From assembly GCA_964349045.1 (NCBI GenBank), contig CAYGFI010000075.1, positions 1 through 22,172 of the forward strand: DNA of 22,172 nucleotides, in the 5' to 3' direction. The stretch is from JACJXF01 sp964349045. Its GTDB lineage: Bacteria > Bacteroidota > Bacteroidia > Bacteroidales > GCA-2748055. The notes under the pieces were generated by a model, which saw nothing but the letters and a program-made list of their open reading frames with translations, made no database searches and was not told the origin of the DNA. Positions 1 through 6,622 of this stretch are shown here, one piece after another. Each line of letters begins with the position of its first letter. Position 1 is the stretch's first letter. Position numbers and translations under genes: made by a program.

Positions 1-67
1 GTAATATATATTTTAATCGATTAGTCATAAATTTTATTAATTAGAATTTTCCAAAGTAAAGAAACAT

Positions 68-96
68 AAAAAAACCCGGATATTTTACATATCCGG
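68..96 (-). terminator. Rho-independent terminator of the coiled-coil gene
   Basis: A perfect 8-bp inverted repeat, CCGGATAT at 76-83 and ATATCCGG at 89-96, has a 5-nt loop. Read on the minus strand it is followed by GG and then seven T (68-74). This is the canonical intrinsic terminator layout, correctly placed about 50 nt after the stop codon at 149. Confidence 0.85.
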
Positions 97-115
97 ATTC
101 TTAAGACCAGGAGGT

Positions 116-147
116 GAAAAACTATCCCGGGGTCTCAGCCGGGTAGT
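116..147 (-). terminator. Second, upstream terminator-like hairpin
   Basis: Arms CCCGG (126-130) and CCGGG (139-143) extend outward through ACTA (121-124) and TAGT (144-147) with one bulged T at 125 and an 8-nt loop. On the minus strand the hairpin is followed by TTTTT (116-121 region). It sits directly after the stop codon at 149, so the transcript appears to end in two tandem hairpins. Confidence 0.55.
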
Positions 148-148
148 A

Positions 149-1027
149 TTATTTTAGTCTGACCTGAGTAGTACCTGAATACTGTTCTTTATTATAGATG
201 TTGAACGAATAGATACCTTTTTCAAGCTTTTTTTCAGGAATGAAAATCAGTTCGATTTTACTCATATCAACAACTTCGGCATTCAGTTTTATCTGGTTTG
301 ATTGCGAGGCGTCGTTTGAACTTTTCGGAATATTTACAGTTAAAGCCTTATCGTTTGCTGATGAAAATTCTTTTCCCCCGGGAGTTTTAACTTTAAAGCT
401 AATATTTTGGGTGGCCTCGGACGGAACATCAAGATTCACCACGATCTTTTTTGTACAGGAAGCTTTAGCCGTTAGCTTTTCTTTTTTCCCGCGTAAAGCT
501 TCTGTTTTGTAATTATTTCCTTCCATAGCAATTAAGATCTGGTTGTTCTGGATCAAAACAGCATTTTGGCTTTGTGCTTCTTCAAGCAAACCGGATAGCT
601 CATTATTTTTTTGATTAAGCTGATCAAGGTTTTGATTTAATGCAGCAATCTGTTTTTCATAATCGGATTTAAGTATTTCAAGTTCCTTAACTTTTTTGTT
701 AAGAATGGCAGCGTTTGCATTCTGGCTTCTCAGTTTACTTATCTCAGTTTCTTTTGCTGCAATTTTCATATTTATTTCATCAAGGTTTCCTTTAAGTGAT
801 TTATTCTGGTCGTTTAATGCTTTAATATCTGCTTTAAGCTTTTCTGCAGATTTTGTTAACGACAAATTTTCCGAAACGAGGGATTCCGTTTTGATTTTAA
901 AATCTTTAACTTGCTTTTTTAAAGAGAGTGATTTAATAGCAAAAAAACCACCTGTTAAAAGGAGAAGAATGGCGATTACTGAGATGAACATTCCAAAGTT
1001 TCTGTTTTCAAAAAAATTCGTTTTCAT
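149..1027 (-). CDS. Membrane-anchored coiled-coil protein, function unknown
   Basis: A 292-residue protein that I do not recognise as a named family. A short basic N-terminus leads into one transmembrane segment at about residues 13-31. A long coiled coil follows (about 34-165), rich in K, E, L, N and Q in heptad-like spacing. A C-terminal domain at about 170-292 has alternating beta-like stretches (KKIVVNLDVP, ISFKVKTPGG, GIYSFNIYNK) and suggests a small beta-sandwich. The likely topology is one inner-membrane anchor with coil and beta domain in the periplasm (inferred). It lies 77 nt behind the kinase gene on the same strand, so it may be co-transcribed, but a separate promoter with phased repeats lies in the gap (1054-1117). 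It may be a target or partner of the two-component system. Two terminators follow. Confidence 0.8.
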   Translation of the reverse strand: MKTNFFENRNFGMFISVIAILLLLTGGFFAIKSLSLKKQVKDFKIKTESLVSENLSLTKSAEKLKADIKALNDQNKSLKGNLDEINMKIAAKETEISKLRSQNANAAILNKKVKELEILKSDYEKQIAALNQNLDQLNQKNNELSGLLEEAQSQNAVLIQNNQILIAMEGNNYKTEALRGKKEKLTAKASCTKKIVVNLDVPSEATQNISFKVKTPGGKEFSSANDKALTVNIPKSSNDASQSNQIKLNAEVVDMSKIELIFIPEKKLEKGIYSFNIYNKEQYSGTTQVRLK

Positions 1028-1053
1028 AGCTGGGATTTTAAATTATTTGCAGC

Positions 1054-1061
1054 CAAAGTAA
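1054..1061 (-). promoter_or_regulatory. Candidate -7 box for the coiled-coil gene
   Basis: Minus-strand TTACTTTG differs at one base from the Bacteroidota -7 consensus TAnnTTTG. It would start transcription around 1048, giving a leader of about 20 nt before the ATG at 1027. The -33 position would fall at the GATTAAA repeats starting at 1081. Confidence 0.4.
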
Positions 1062-1080
1062 GCTTATGAAATTAGAGGGA

Positions 1081-1117
1081 GATTAAAACGGGATTAAAAA
1101 AGGATTAAATTTTAATC
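1081..1117 (-). promoter_or_regulatory. Three 11-bp-phased boxes, candidate response-regulator operator
   Basis: GATTAAA occurs at 1081-1087, 1092-1098 and 1103-1109, with starts exactly 11 bp apart. On the coding (minus) strand this reads TTTAATC three times with 4-bp spacers. An inverted copy at 1111-1117 makes the last box part of a palindrome and runs into the final codons of the kinase gene. A 7-bp box with a 4-bp spacer is the geometry of PhoB/OmpR-type direct repeats. The array lies just upstream of the candidate -7 box. Binding by the neighbouring regulator is inferred. Confidence 0.45.
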
Positions 1118-2496
1118 AACGGAAATTGGGATAAAGGCAGTCTCAATATAAATTCTGATCCTTTTCCCAGCAGTGATGTAACTTCAATTTTTCCGGAATG
1201 AATATTTACGATACGTTCTGCAAGTGAGAGGCCAATACCGTTACCATTAAATTCAAAACTGTTCTTTCCCCTGTAAAAAGGTTGGAAAATCATATTGATA
1301 TCTTCCGCGGGGATTCCAATACCGTTGTCTTTAAATGTAATAATAATCTGATCTTTTCCAGGTTTTAAGTCAATAAATACTGATTTTTCAAGGGGACTGT
1401 ACTTACAGGCATTTTCAATAAGATTGGAAAAAACTGTTTTTAACAGGGATTCACTACCTGTAACGGTAAGTAAGTTTTCATCCTCAAGTGAAGGATCCAT
1501 TTCAATATGAATGGAGTACTCTGGAATTCTTTTCATTATTTCCCTGGAAATGAACCAAAGTAAATCATCGACCCTGAGCGGAGATAAATTTAGCCTCGCA
1601 AGGTCAGAGCTGGCCTGTGCCAATAGTAAGAGTCGGTTCGAAATGGTATTAAGGTTTTTGATGTCGTCCAGAACGGAGCAAATTACAGCATGGTATTCTT
1701 CAGCGGATCGTTCATTTAAAAGGATCACTTCCAGCTGACCGGTAATAATTGTTAAAGGGGTTCTTATTTCATGGGATGCATTGGCGATAAAATTTTTTTG
1801 AATTTTGAAAGCGGATTCAATGCGCTCCAGCATGCTGTTAAAAGTTAAGGCAAGTTGGGCAATTTCGTCTTTTCCGTTTCCTTCGTCGACTCGCTGGTCA
1901 AGGTTTGAAACACCAATTTTATCCACCTGTCCCATGACCTTAAGAATAGGTTTCAAGGCCTTATCTGAAAAGAACATACCGGCAAAAAAAACAATGACCA
2001 GACTTATGAAGAAAACAGTTATAAGGATATACTGCAGGTTCCTTATTTTTTCAAATCCGAAAACATCCCGGGCACCGGCGAATACAACGAAACGGTCGTA
2101 TTTGCTTTTATAATATATTCCAAGGATTTCAAAAGAACTTATTTTAAAACGAACATATTCAGACAGTCTCACCTGGTTCAGTTTATCTTCATCAATTTTC
2201 AATAACTTTTGATCATCTGTACTATATATAATTTCATTTCGGAAATCATAAATAGAAATTTGCTCTTCTGGCAGGTTTGAGGAAGATGTTTTTTCAATTT
2301 TTTTCAGTAATTCGGCATTAATTTCATCAACATCAATGAGAAGCTGGGCAACAGATAGGGCACGACTTTCCAGGCGATTATAAAATGTTTCTTTACGAAA
2401 AGTTGATACTGAAATATATATCGCGATGAACGACAATAACATTATCAGCGCAACAATTACTATAAACTGGTAACTTAGCCTTCGCCTGATCTCCAT
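1105..2496 (-). CDS. Sensor histidine kinase (HAMP, HisKA, HATPase_c)
   Basis: A 463-residue membrane sensor kinase that autophosphorylates and passes phosphate to the response regulator encoded immediately upstream. Transmembrane segments lie at about residues 10-30 and 155-177 and bracket a periplasmic sensor of about 125 residues. A HAMP linker follows (about 178-230). The HisKA H-box ASHEIRTPL carries phospho-acceptor His242. The ATPase domain shows the N-box (NLIENACKYSP, Asn362), G1 (DNGIGIP, 390-396), F-box (IFQPFYRG) and G2 (GNGIGLSLAE, 418-427). I chose the ATG at 2496, four nt after the regulator's TGA at 2501, because the upstream ATG at 2529 would add 11 residues inside the regulator gene. 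The sensed signal cannot be read from sequence. The stop codon lies inside the palindromic box region. Confidence 0.95.
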   Translation of the reverse strand: MEIRRRLSYQFIVIVALIMLLSFIAIYISVSTFRKETFYNRLESRALSVAQLLIDVDEINAELLKKIEKTSSSNLPEEQISIYDFRNEIIYSTDDQKLLKIDEDKLNQVRLSEYVRFKISSFEILGIYYKSKYDRFVVFAGARDVFGFEKIRNLQYILITVFFISLVIVFFAGMFFSDKALKPILKVMGQVDKIGVSNLDQRVDEGNGKDEIAQLALTFNSMLERIESAFKIQKNFIANASHEIRTPLTIITGQLEVILLNERSAEEYHAVICSVLDDIKNLNTISNRLLLLAQASSDLARLNLSPLRVDDLLWFISREIMKRIPEYSIHIEMDPSLEDENLLTVTGSESLLKTVFSNLIENACKYSPLEKSVFIDLKPGKDQIIITFKDNGIGIPAEDINMIFQPFYRGKNSFEFNGNGIGLSLAERIVNIHSGKIEVTSLLGKGSEFILRLPLSQFPLIKI

Positions 2497-2500
2497 TTTA

Positions 2501-3175
2501 TCAGCCCTCCAGAATATAACCCATACCAATGCGGGTATGAATTAATTTAATTTCGAAATCTTTATCGATTTTTTTCCTCAGGATATTTACATAAACATCC
2601 ACAAAATTAGTTCCGGTGTCGAATTTTAATTCCCATACTTTTTCTGCAATCTCAGAACGGGATACGACTCTTCCTTTATTTCTGATAAGAAATTCGAGTA
2701 ACTGGTACTCCTTGGCTGTTAAATTTATCAGGATTCCGCGTCTTCGGGCAACTTTTTTATCCAGATCCAGATCGAGATCAGAAGCAGATAATATATTGTC
2801 TTTTTTTTGCGGCATGGATGCTCTTTTTGTAAGCGCTCCAATACGCGCAACTAATTCACTAAACTCAAATGGTTTTATTAAATAGTCATCGGCCCCTGCA
2901 TCAAAACCGGTTACCTTATCTTCAGTGGAGCTTAGAGCGGTGAGCATTAAAACCGGGGTGTCGATTTTTTTCAAACGGATTCGTTTACATAACTCAATTC
3001 CGTTTACATATGGCATAATTACATCGAGAATAATAATATCGTATTGATTATTTTTAGCTAAACTTTCTCCGGTTTGTCCATCAAAAGCAATGTCTACTTC
3101 AAAGCCTTTTTCTTCAAGTCCCTTTTTGATGAAATGGGCTACCTTTGATTCGTCTTCAACTACTAAAACTTTCAT
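2501..3175 (-). CDS. OmpR/PhoB-family response regulator
   Basis: A 224-residue DNA-binding response regulator and cognate partner of the kinase that follows. The receiver domain (about 1-120) has acidic residues E7-D8, phospho-acceptor Asp51 in IIILDVIMP, Thr79 in MLTA and the conserved Lys101 in LIKPFEF. The C-terminal winged helix (about 130-224) has the family pattern, including VARRRG, LTAKEYQLLEFL, VVSRSEI and VDVYVNILRKKID. I placed the start at ATG 3175 (MKVLVVEDE), the standard start of the fold; the ATG at 3202 would add nine atypical residues. OmpR/PhoB-type regulators bind direct repeats spaced by about one helical turn, matching the boxes at 1081-1117. One TTTAATC copy lies in its own upstream region at 3252-3258. 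Confidence 0.95.
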   Translation of the reverse strand: MKVLVVEDESKVAHFIKKGLEEKGFEVDIAFDGQTGESLAKNNQYDIIILDVIMPYVNGIELCKRIRLKKIDTPVLMLTALSSTEDKVTGFDAGADDYLIKPFEFSELVARIGALTKRASMPQKKDNILSASDLDLDLDKKVARRRGILINLTAKEYQLLEFLIRNKGRVVSRSEIAEKVWELKFDTGTNFVDVYVNILRKKIDKDFEIKLIHTRIGMGYILEG

Positions 3176-3274
3176 AATAGATATTATTGATGTTGGGCAC
3201 AAGTTGATGAATTTTCAATTAATTATCAAAAAAGTATTCTTAGCCATTCCGTTTAATCTTTATTCCTGAAAAGG

Positions 3275-3393
3275 GACAAATTGTTAAAACGATCATTTAC
3301 CCCGATATAATAATTGATTTTTCTGCAATTTAAGTTCGATTTTCATCTATCTTTCGGGGAATATTGACAGATTTTACTTTTCGACAATTTGTC
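3275..3393. repeat. Paired GACAA-n-TTGT palindromes in a divergent intergenic region
   Basis: The 273-bp region between the response regulator (minus) and the AMP-binding enzyme (plus) holds GACAATTTGTC at 3383-3393, a perfect palindrome around one centre base. A second near-copy, GACAAATTGTT, lies at 3275-3285, 108 bp away. They could be operator sites, but no regulator is implied by sequence alone. I see no convincing TAnnTTTG box here. Confidence 0.3.
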
Positions 3394-3448
3394 AAAAAAT
3401 GTTTGACCGAATATTTTTTCGTATTATTTTTATACAAAACAATGGATT

Positions 3449-5104
3449 ATGCTGAAAGAAAACTTTATAGGGTTTATTGAAAAAAGTATAACTTCCAACT
3501 GGAAGATTGATGCCCTTGCAGATTACAAAGGTTCCTCTTTTACTTATGAAGAAGTTGCCACACAGATGGTTAAGCTCCACATTATTTTTGAAAAAGCAGG
3601 AATTAAACCGGGAGATAAAATTGCGCTGGTTGGCAAAAACTCAGCCGCGTGGGGAATAACTTTTCTGGCGGTGATCAGCTATGGGGCGATAATTGTACCC
3701 ATACTTCCTGATTTTACCCCTGAAGATGTTCACCATATTATCAACCATTCCGATTCGGTTATGTTGTTTACGGGTGAGCAGATTTTCGAAACACTCGACC
3801 GCAAAAAATTACCCGACATACGCGCAACATTCAGGGTAAATGATTTTTCGCTGATATATGCAGTGGATAGTTCTGAATTGCCATCGGTTGTAGAGAATAT
3901 CAATCAGATATTTGCGGATCATTTCCCGAAAGGTTTTGGTCCTGAAAAATTCCGTCTTCAGCATGTACCCAATCATGAGCTGGCAGTAATAAGCTATACC
4001 AGTGGAACAACCGGATTTTCCAAAGGCGTAATGATTCCGCACAACAGTCTGATCGCGAACATTCGCTATGCTCATGAAAACATGCCATTGCAACCAAGGG
4101 ATGAGATTGTGTCTTTCCTTCCTCTGGCTCATTCTTATGGTTGTGCATTTGAGTTTCTGTTTCCATTTACTTTGGGATGTTATATTACTTTTCTTGGAAA
4201 AACTCCTTCGCCACAGATTATTATGCAGGCTTTTAAGGAAATAAGGCCTCGACTGATTCTTTCAGTTCCCCTTGTAATTGAAAAAATATATAAAAAGCAA
4301 ATAATACCAACCATTAGTAAGCCGGTTATGAAGGTTTTGCTTGCCGTTCCCGTTATAAAAGGCATACTTCACAAGAAAATCAGGCAAAAACTGGTTGATG
4401 TTTTCGGGGGGAATTTTCATGAGGTTGTTATCGGGGGAGCAGCATTTAACAAGGATGCGGAGATTTTTTTCAAAAAAATCGGTTTCCCTTTTTCAATTGG
4501 ATATGGTATGACGGAATGTGGTCCTCTTATAGCTTATGCTAACTGGGACAAGGCTAAGTTAGGCTCTGCCGGAAAAGTGGTTGACACTATGGAAGTTACA
4601 ATCGATTCGGCTGATCCTTACACTATTTCCGGTGAAATACTGGTAAGAGGTGAAAATGTAATGTTAGGTTATTATAAAAATGCTGATGCTACCCGCGATG
4701 TTCTGGATGACGAAGGATGGCTGCATACCGGTGATCTTGGTTTCATCGACAAGGAAGATTATATATATATCAATGGCAGGAGCAAGAGCATGATATTGGG
4801 CGCTTCGGGACAGAATATTTATCCTGAGGAGATTGAGGCAAAGATCAACAATCTGAAATTTGTGCAGGAATCAGTAGTGATTGATGAGAATCAGAAACTG
4901 GTGGCTCTTATATTTCCCGACAAAGAAATGATGGAAAAAGAGGGAGTGGATCATGGGAAACTTCAGGAGATCTTTGATGATCATAAGAAGCATTTGAATC
5001 ATTCTTTACCGGTATTTATGAAGGTTGCGGAATTCAGGATTCATCATACGGAATTTGAAAAGACACCGAAAAGAAGTATTAAGAGGTTCATGTATACTCA
5101 ATAA
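3449..5104 (+). CDS. AMP-binding enzyme, long-chain acyl-CoA synthetase-like
   Basis: A 551-residue adenylate-forming enzyme, expected to activate a carboxylic acid, most likely a fatty acid, with ATP and join it to CoA or another acceptor. The ATP P-loop YTSGTTGFSKG starts near residue 183. The A5 motif GYGMTECGP lies at 351-359, A7 (GWLHTGDLG) has Asp429, and A8 (INGRSKSMI) and GQNIYPEEIE follow. At the C-terminus the A10 region reads EKTPKRSIKR (537-546). By alignment to GK-I-x-R/MK-L-K-R motifs, the usual catalytic lysine falls on Ser543, flanked by K541 and K545. Length and motif order fit the long-chain acyl-CoA synthetase group rather than an acetyl-CoA synthetase. Substrate is not determinable. 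The gene is monocistronic, divergent from the regulator and convergent with the DUF2461 gene. The ATG at 3449 is the first plausible in-frame start. Confidence 0.88.
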   Translation: MLKENFIGFIEKSITSNWKIDALADYKGSSFTYEEVATQMVKLHIIFEKAGIKPGDKIALVGKNSAAWGITFLAVISYGAIIVPILPDFTPEDVHHIINHSDSVMLFTGEQIFETLDRKKLPDIRATFRVNDFSLIYAVDSSELPSVVENINQIFADHFPKGFGPEKFRLQHVPNHELAVISYTSGTTGFSKGVMIPHNSLIANIRYAHENMPLQPRDEIVSFLPLAHSYGCAFEFLFPFTLGCYITFLGKTPSPQIIMQAFKEIRPRLILSVPLVIEKIYKKQIIPTISKPVMKVLLAVPVIKGILHKKIRQKLVDVFGGNFHEVVIGGAAFNKDAEIFFKKIGFPFSIGYGMTECGPLIAYANWDKAKLGSAGKVVDTMEVTIDSADPYTISGEILVRGENVMLGYYKNADATRDVLDDEGWLHTGDLGFIDKEDYIYINGRSKSMILGASGQNIYPEEIEAKINNLKFVQESVVIDENQKLVALIFPDKEMMEKEGVDHGKLQEIFDDHKKHLNHSLPVFMKVAEFRIHHTEFEKTPKRSIKRFMYTQ

Positions 5105-5111
5105 TGTTGTG

Positions 5112-5187
5112 ATGACGTGAAGACGTGACGATGTGACGGGGATGTTTCGTTGAATTTAATCGTCATATTGTTACGTTTTCACGTTAT
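5112..5187 (+). repeat. Long inverted repeat made of 8-bp units between convergent genes
   Basis: Arms 5112-5138 and 5161-5187 pair over 27 positions around a 22-nt loop. All five imperfect positions are G in the left arm against T in the right, so plus-strand RNA pairs fully (five G-U) while minus-strand RNA would carry five C-A mismatches. The left arm is an 8-bp tandem array: GACGTGAA, GACGTGAC, GATGTGAC (5114-5137). The right arm includes the DUF2461 stop codon at 5184-5186. It probably ends or protects the mRNA of the AMP-binding enzyme; no T-run follows, so simple intrinsic termination is uncertain. Confidence 0.7.
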
Positions 5188-5855
5188 GCAATATGGTGTA
5201 TAGCTTTATTAAGGAAATCGTTGAGGATTTTTAGCTCTGTCCAGGCAGATTTGATTTCATCAAGCAATCCGGGGGAACCCAATATCGCAGAGTTTAAAGG
5301 TTTATATACTGCATAATCCTTATATTTCAGCAGATCAATATCCGGATGGTCTTTGGGATAGCCCTGGGGGGCTGTTTTGAGGGTATCGCCCATGATACCC
5401 GGAAAATGTTTTTTAAAGGATGGATTTTCAATAATTCCCCTGAATATATCTGGTTCATAGAATATTGCTTCCCGGATGGACTTAAGTGCCGGTCCCTGTG
5501 GCTGGTATTTTCCTCCCGCGATAAATGATTCCGAAGGTTCCAGATGAAAATAATAACCTGCCCATTCTGAGTTTTTACCTCCCTTACTAATGTAGGCGCC
5601 AAAATTGGTTTTAAAAGGAGTCTTTTCTTTCGAAAACCGGACATCCCGATATATCCGAAATGTACAGTTTTTTGGTTCAGGGAATCCTATTTCCGGATCG
5701 ATTGATTTTGCTGTTTGGATCAGGAGCAGGACGAAATCATCAAAACTGTTTTTTGCGCTGAGGTATAATTTTTTGTTTTTTTCGAACCATTCGCGGTTGT
5801 TGTTTTTCTCCAATAGGGAGAGGAAAGTCATGATTTCAGGGTTAAGGAGAGGCAT
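5184..5855 (-). CDS. DUF2461 (TIGR02453) family protein
   Basis: A 223-residue soluble protein matching DUF2461/TIGR02453, common in Bacteroidota and of unknown biochemical function. Family features are the N-terminal NNNREWF motif (18-24), the basic motif RIYRDVRFSKEKTPFK (67-82), NFGAYISKGG (84-93), and the GYYFHLEP and FIAGGKYQP segments (100-119). No signal peptide or transmembrane segment is visible. The start could be ATG 5855 or the internal Met9; the longer form is kept because both leave the motifs intact. A 7-bp tandem repeat ends 5 nt upstream of the ATG at 5855, so the leader or promoter of this gene consists largely of repeat. It is divergent from ispD and convergent with the AMP-binding enzyme. 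Confidence 0.88.
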   Translation of the reverse strand: MPLLNPEIMTFLSLLEKNNNREWFEKNKKLYLSAKNSFDDFVLLLIQTAKSIDPEIGFPEPKNCTFRIYRDVRFSKEKTPFKTNFGAYISKGGKNSEWAGYYFHLEPSESFIAGGKYQPQGPALKSIREAIFYEPDIFRGIIENPSFKKHFPGIMGDTLKTAPQGYPKDHPDIDLLKYKDYAVYKPLNSAILGSPGLLDEIKSAWTELKILNDFLNKAIHHIA

Positions 5856-5859
5856 GGTG

Positions 5860-5894
5860 AGTTATAAGTTAAAAGTTGAAAGTTAAAAGTAAAA
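5860..5894. repeat. Five-unit 7-bp tandem repeat (AGTTAAA-like)
   Basis: Successive units are AGTTATA, AGTTAAA, AGTTGAA, AGTTAAA and AGTAAAA. The array lies in the 83-bp gap between the divergent DUF2461 and ispD starts. Similar AGTTnAA heptamer runs are, from memory, frequent in Bacteroidota intergenic regions. A change in copy number would alter the DUF2461 leader and move its promoter elements. Confidence 0.75.
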
Positions 5895-5926
5895 ACTGGA
5901 TTTAGGTGCAATTGTTCAAATTTTTG

Positions 5927-5934
5927 TAATTTTG
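5927..5934 (+). promoter_or_regulatory. ispD -7 promoter box
   Basis: TAATTTTG matches the Bacteroidota -7 consensus TAnnTTTG exactly and ends 4 nt before the ispD ATG at 5939. A start site 5-7 nt downstream would give a leaderless or nearly leaderless mRNA. No good -33 TTTG was found at standard spacing. Confidence 0.5.
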
Positions 5935-5938
5935 GTTT

Positions 5939-6622
5939 ATGAGAAACTCTGTCATCATAGTAGCCGCGGGATCAGGAAAGAGGATGGGGGCGCCTGTACC
6001 AAAACAATTTATGGAGATTAACGGTAAAGCCGTGATTTTTTATGCCCTGGAAAAGTTCATTGAATTTGACCCGGCAATAGAAATCGTTTTGGTAATTAAT
6101 GAAGGATATTATGAATATTGGGAAGAAACAAGTATTAAAGCAGGTTTTGACTTCAAAGTAAAGATTGCTCCGGGAGGTGAGACAAGGTATCATTCTGTAA
6201 AAAGCGGTTTATCCTTGCTGGAAGGGGAATTATTGGTTGGAATCCATGATGCGGTCAGACCTTTGGTTTCTGTTTCTACAATCCAGACAGCATACACTGT
6301 GGCAGAAATTTTTGGAAGCGCCATTCCCTGTATTCCTCTGAAAGAATCTGTACGGGAGGTAGACGACGATAAAAGCATACCCCTTGACCGTTCTAAAATT
6401 CAGATTGTCCAAACACCGCAGGTTTTCCGCTCGGGTATCCTCTTGAAATCATACAATGCTCCGTACAGCGAATCTTTTACCGATGATGCATGTGTTGTGG
6501 AAAAGGCAGGGTATGAGATTAAGCTGGTCCAGGGAGATGAGTATAATCTGAAAATAACAACTCCGGAAGATTTTGAAATAGCAAAAATGTTGCTTACTCC
6601 TCAAAAACCGCTTCTTCATTAG
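5939..6622 (+). CDS. ispD: 2-C-methyl-D-erythritol 4-phosphate cytidylyltransferase
   Basis: A 227-residue IspD (EC 2.7.7.60). It joins CTP and 2-C-methyl-D-erythritol 4-phosphate to form CDP-methylerythritol in the non-mevalonate isoprenoid pathway in the cytosol. The CTP-binding loop AAGSGKRMG (9-17) is followed by the PKQF motif with Lys22. Other matches are GIHDAVRPLVS with Asp104 and Arg107, DRSKIQIVQTPQVFR with Arg151, FTDDACVVE (180-188) and YNLKITTPEDF with Lys205. These correspond to the nucleotide- and substrate-binding residues of the family, and length is normal. It stands alone, without ispF. Its last 29 nt overlap the 3' end of the convergent GIN-domain gene. A -7 box sits 4 nt before the ATG. 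Confidence 0.96.
   Translation: MRNSVIIVAAGSGKRMGAPVPKQFMEINGKAVIFYALEKFIEFDPAIEIVLVINEGYYEYWEETSIKAGFDFKVKIAPGGETRYHSVKSGLSLLEGELLVGIHDAVRPLVSVSTIQTAYTVAEIFGSAIPCIPLKESVREVDDDKSIPLDRSKIQIVQTPQVFRSGILLKSYNAPYSESFTDDACVVEKAGYEIKLVQGDEYNLKITTPEDFEIAKMLLTPQKPLLH

Noticed and set aside
12..23. TTTAATC and the TAATCGATTA palindrome at the left edge
   Set aside because: A single AT-rich match without phased partners, and the neighbouring gene lies outside the window.
109..117. AGGAGGTGA as a ribosome-binding site on the plus strand
   Set aside because: No start codon follows at suitable distance; the region is the 3' end of a minus-strand gene.
120..150. GGCTGAGA on the minus strand, recalling a TPP riboswitch
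   Set aside because: The other TPP core elements and the closing P1 helix are missing, and the sequence is better explained by a terminator hairpin after a stop codon.
240..512. Plus-strand open frames inside the coiled-coil gene (also 696-1061)
   Set aside because: They are antisense shadows with no domain signal, and the minus-strand frame has clear protein features.
2497..2529. Upstream ATG of the histidine kinase
   Set aside because: It lies inside the regulator gene and adds 11 residues atypical for the family; ATG 2496 lies just after the regulator stop.
3176..3202. Upstream ATG of the response regulator
   Set aside because: MKVLVVEDE at 3175 is the usual start of the receiver fold; the extra nine residues match nothing.
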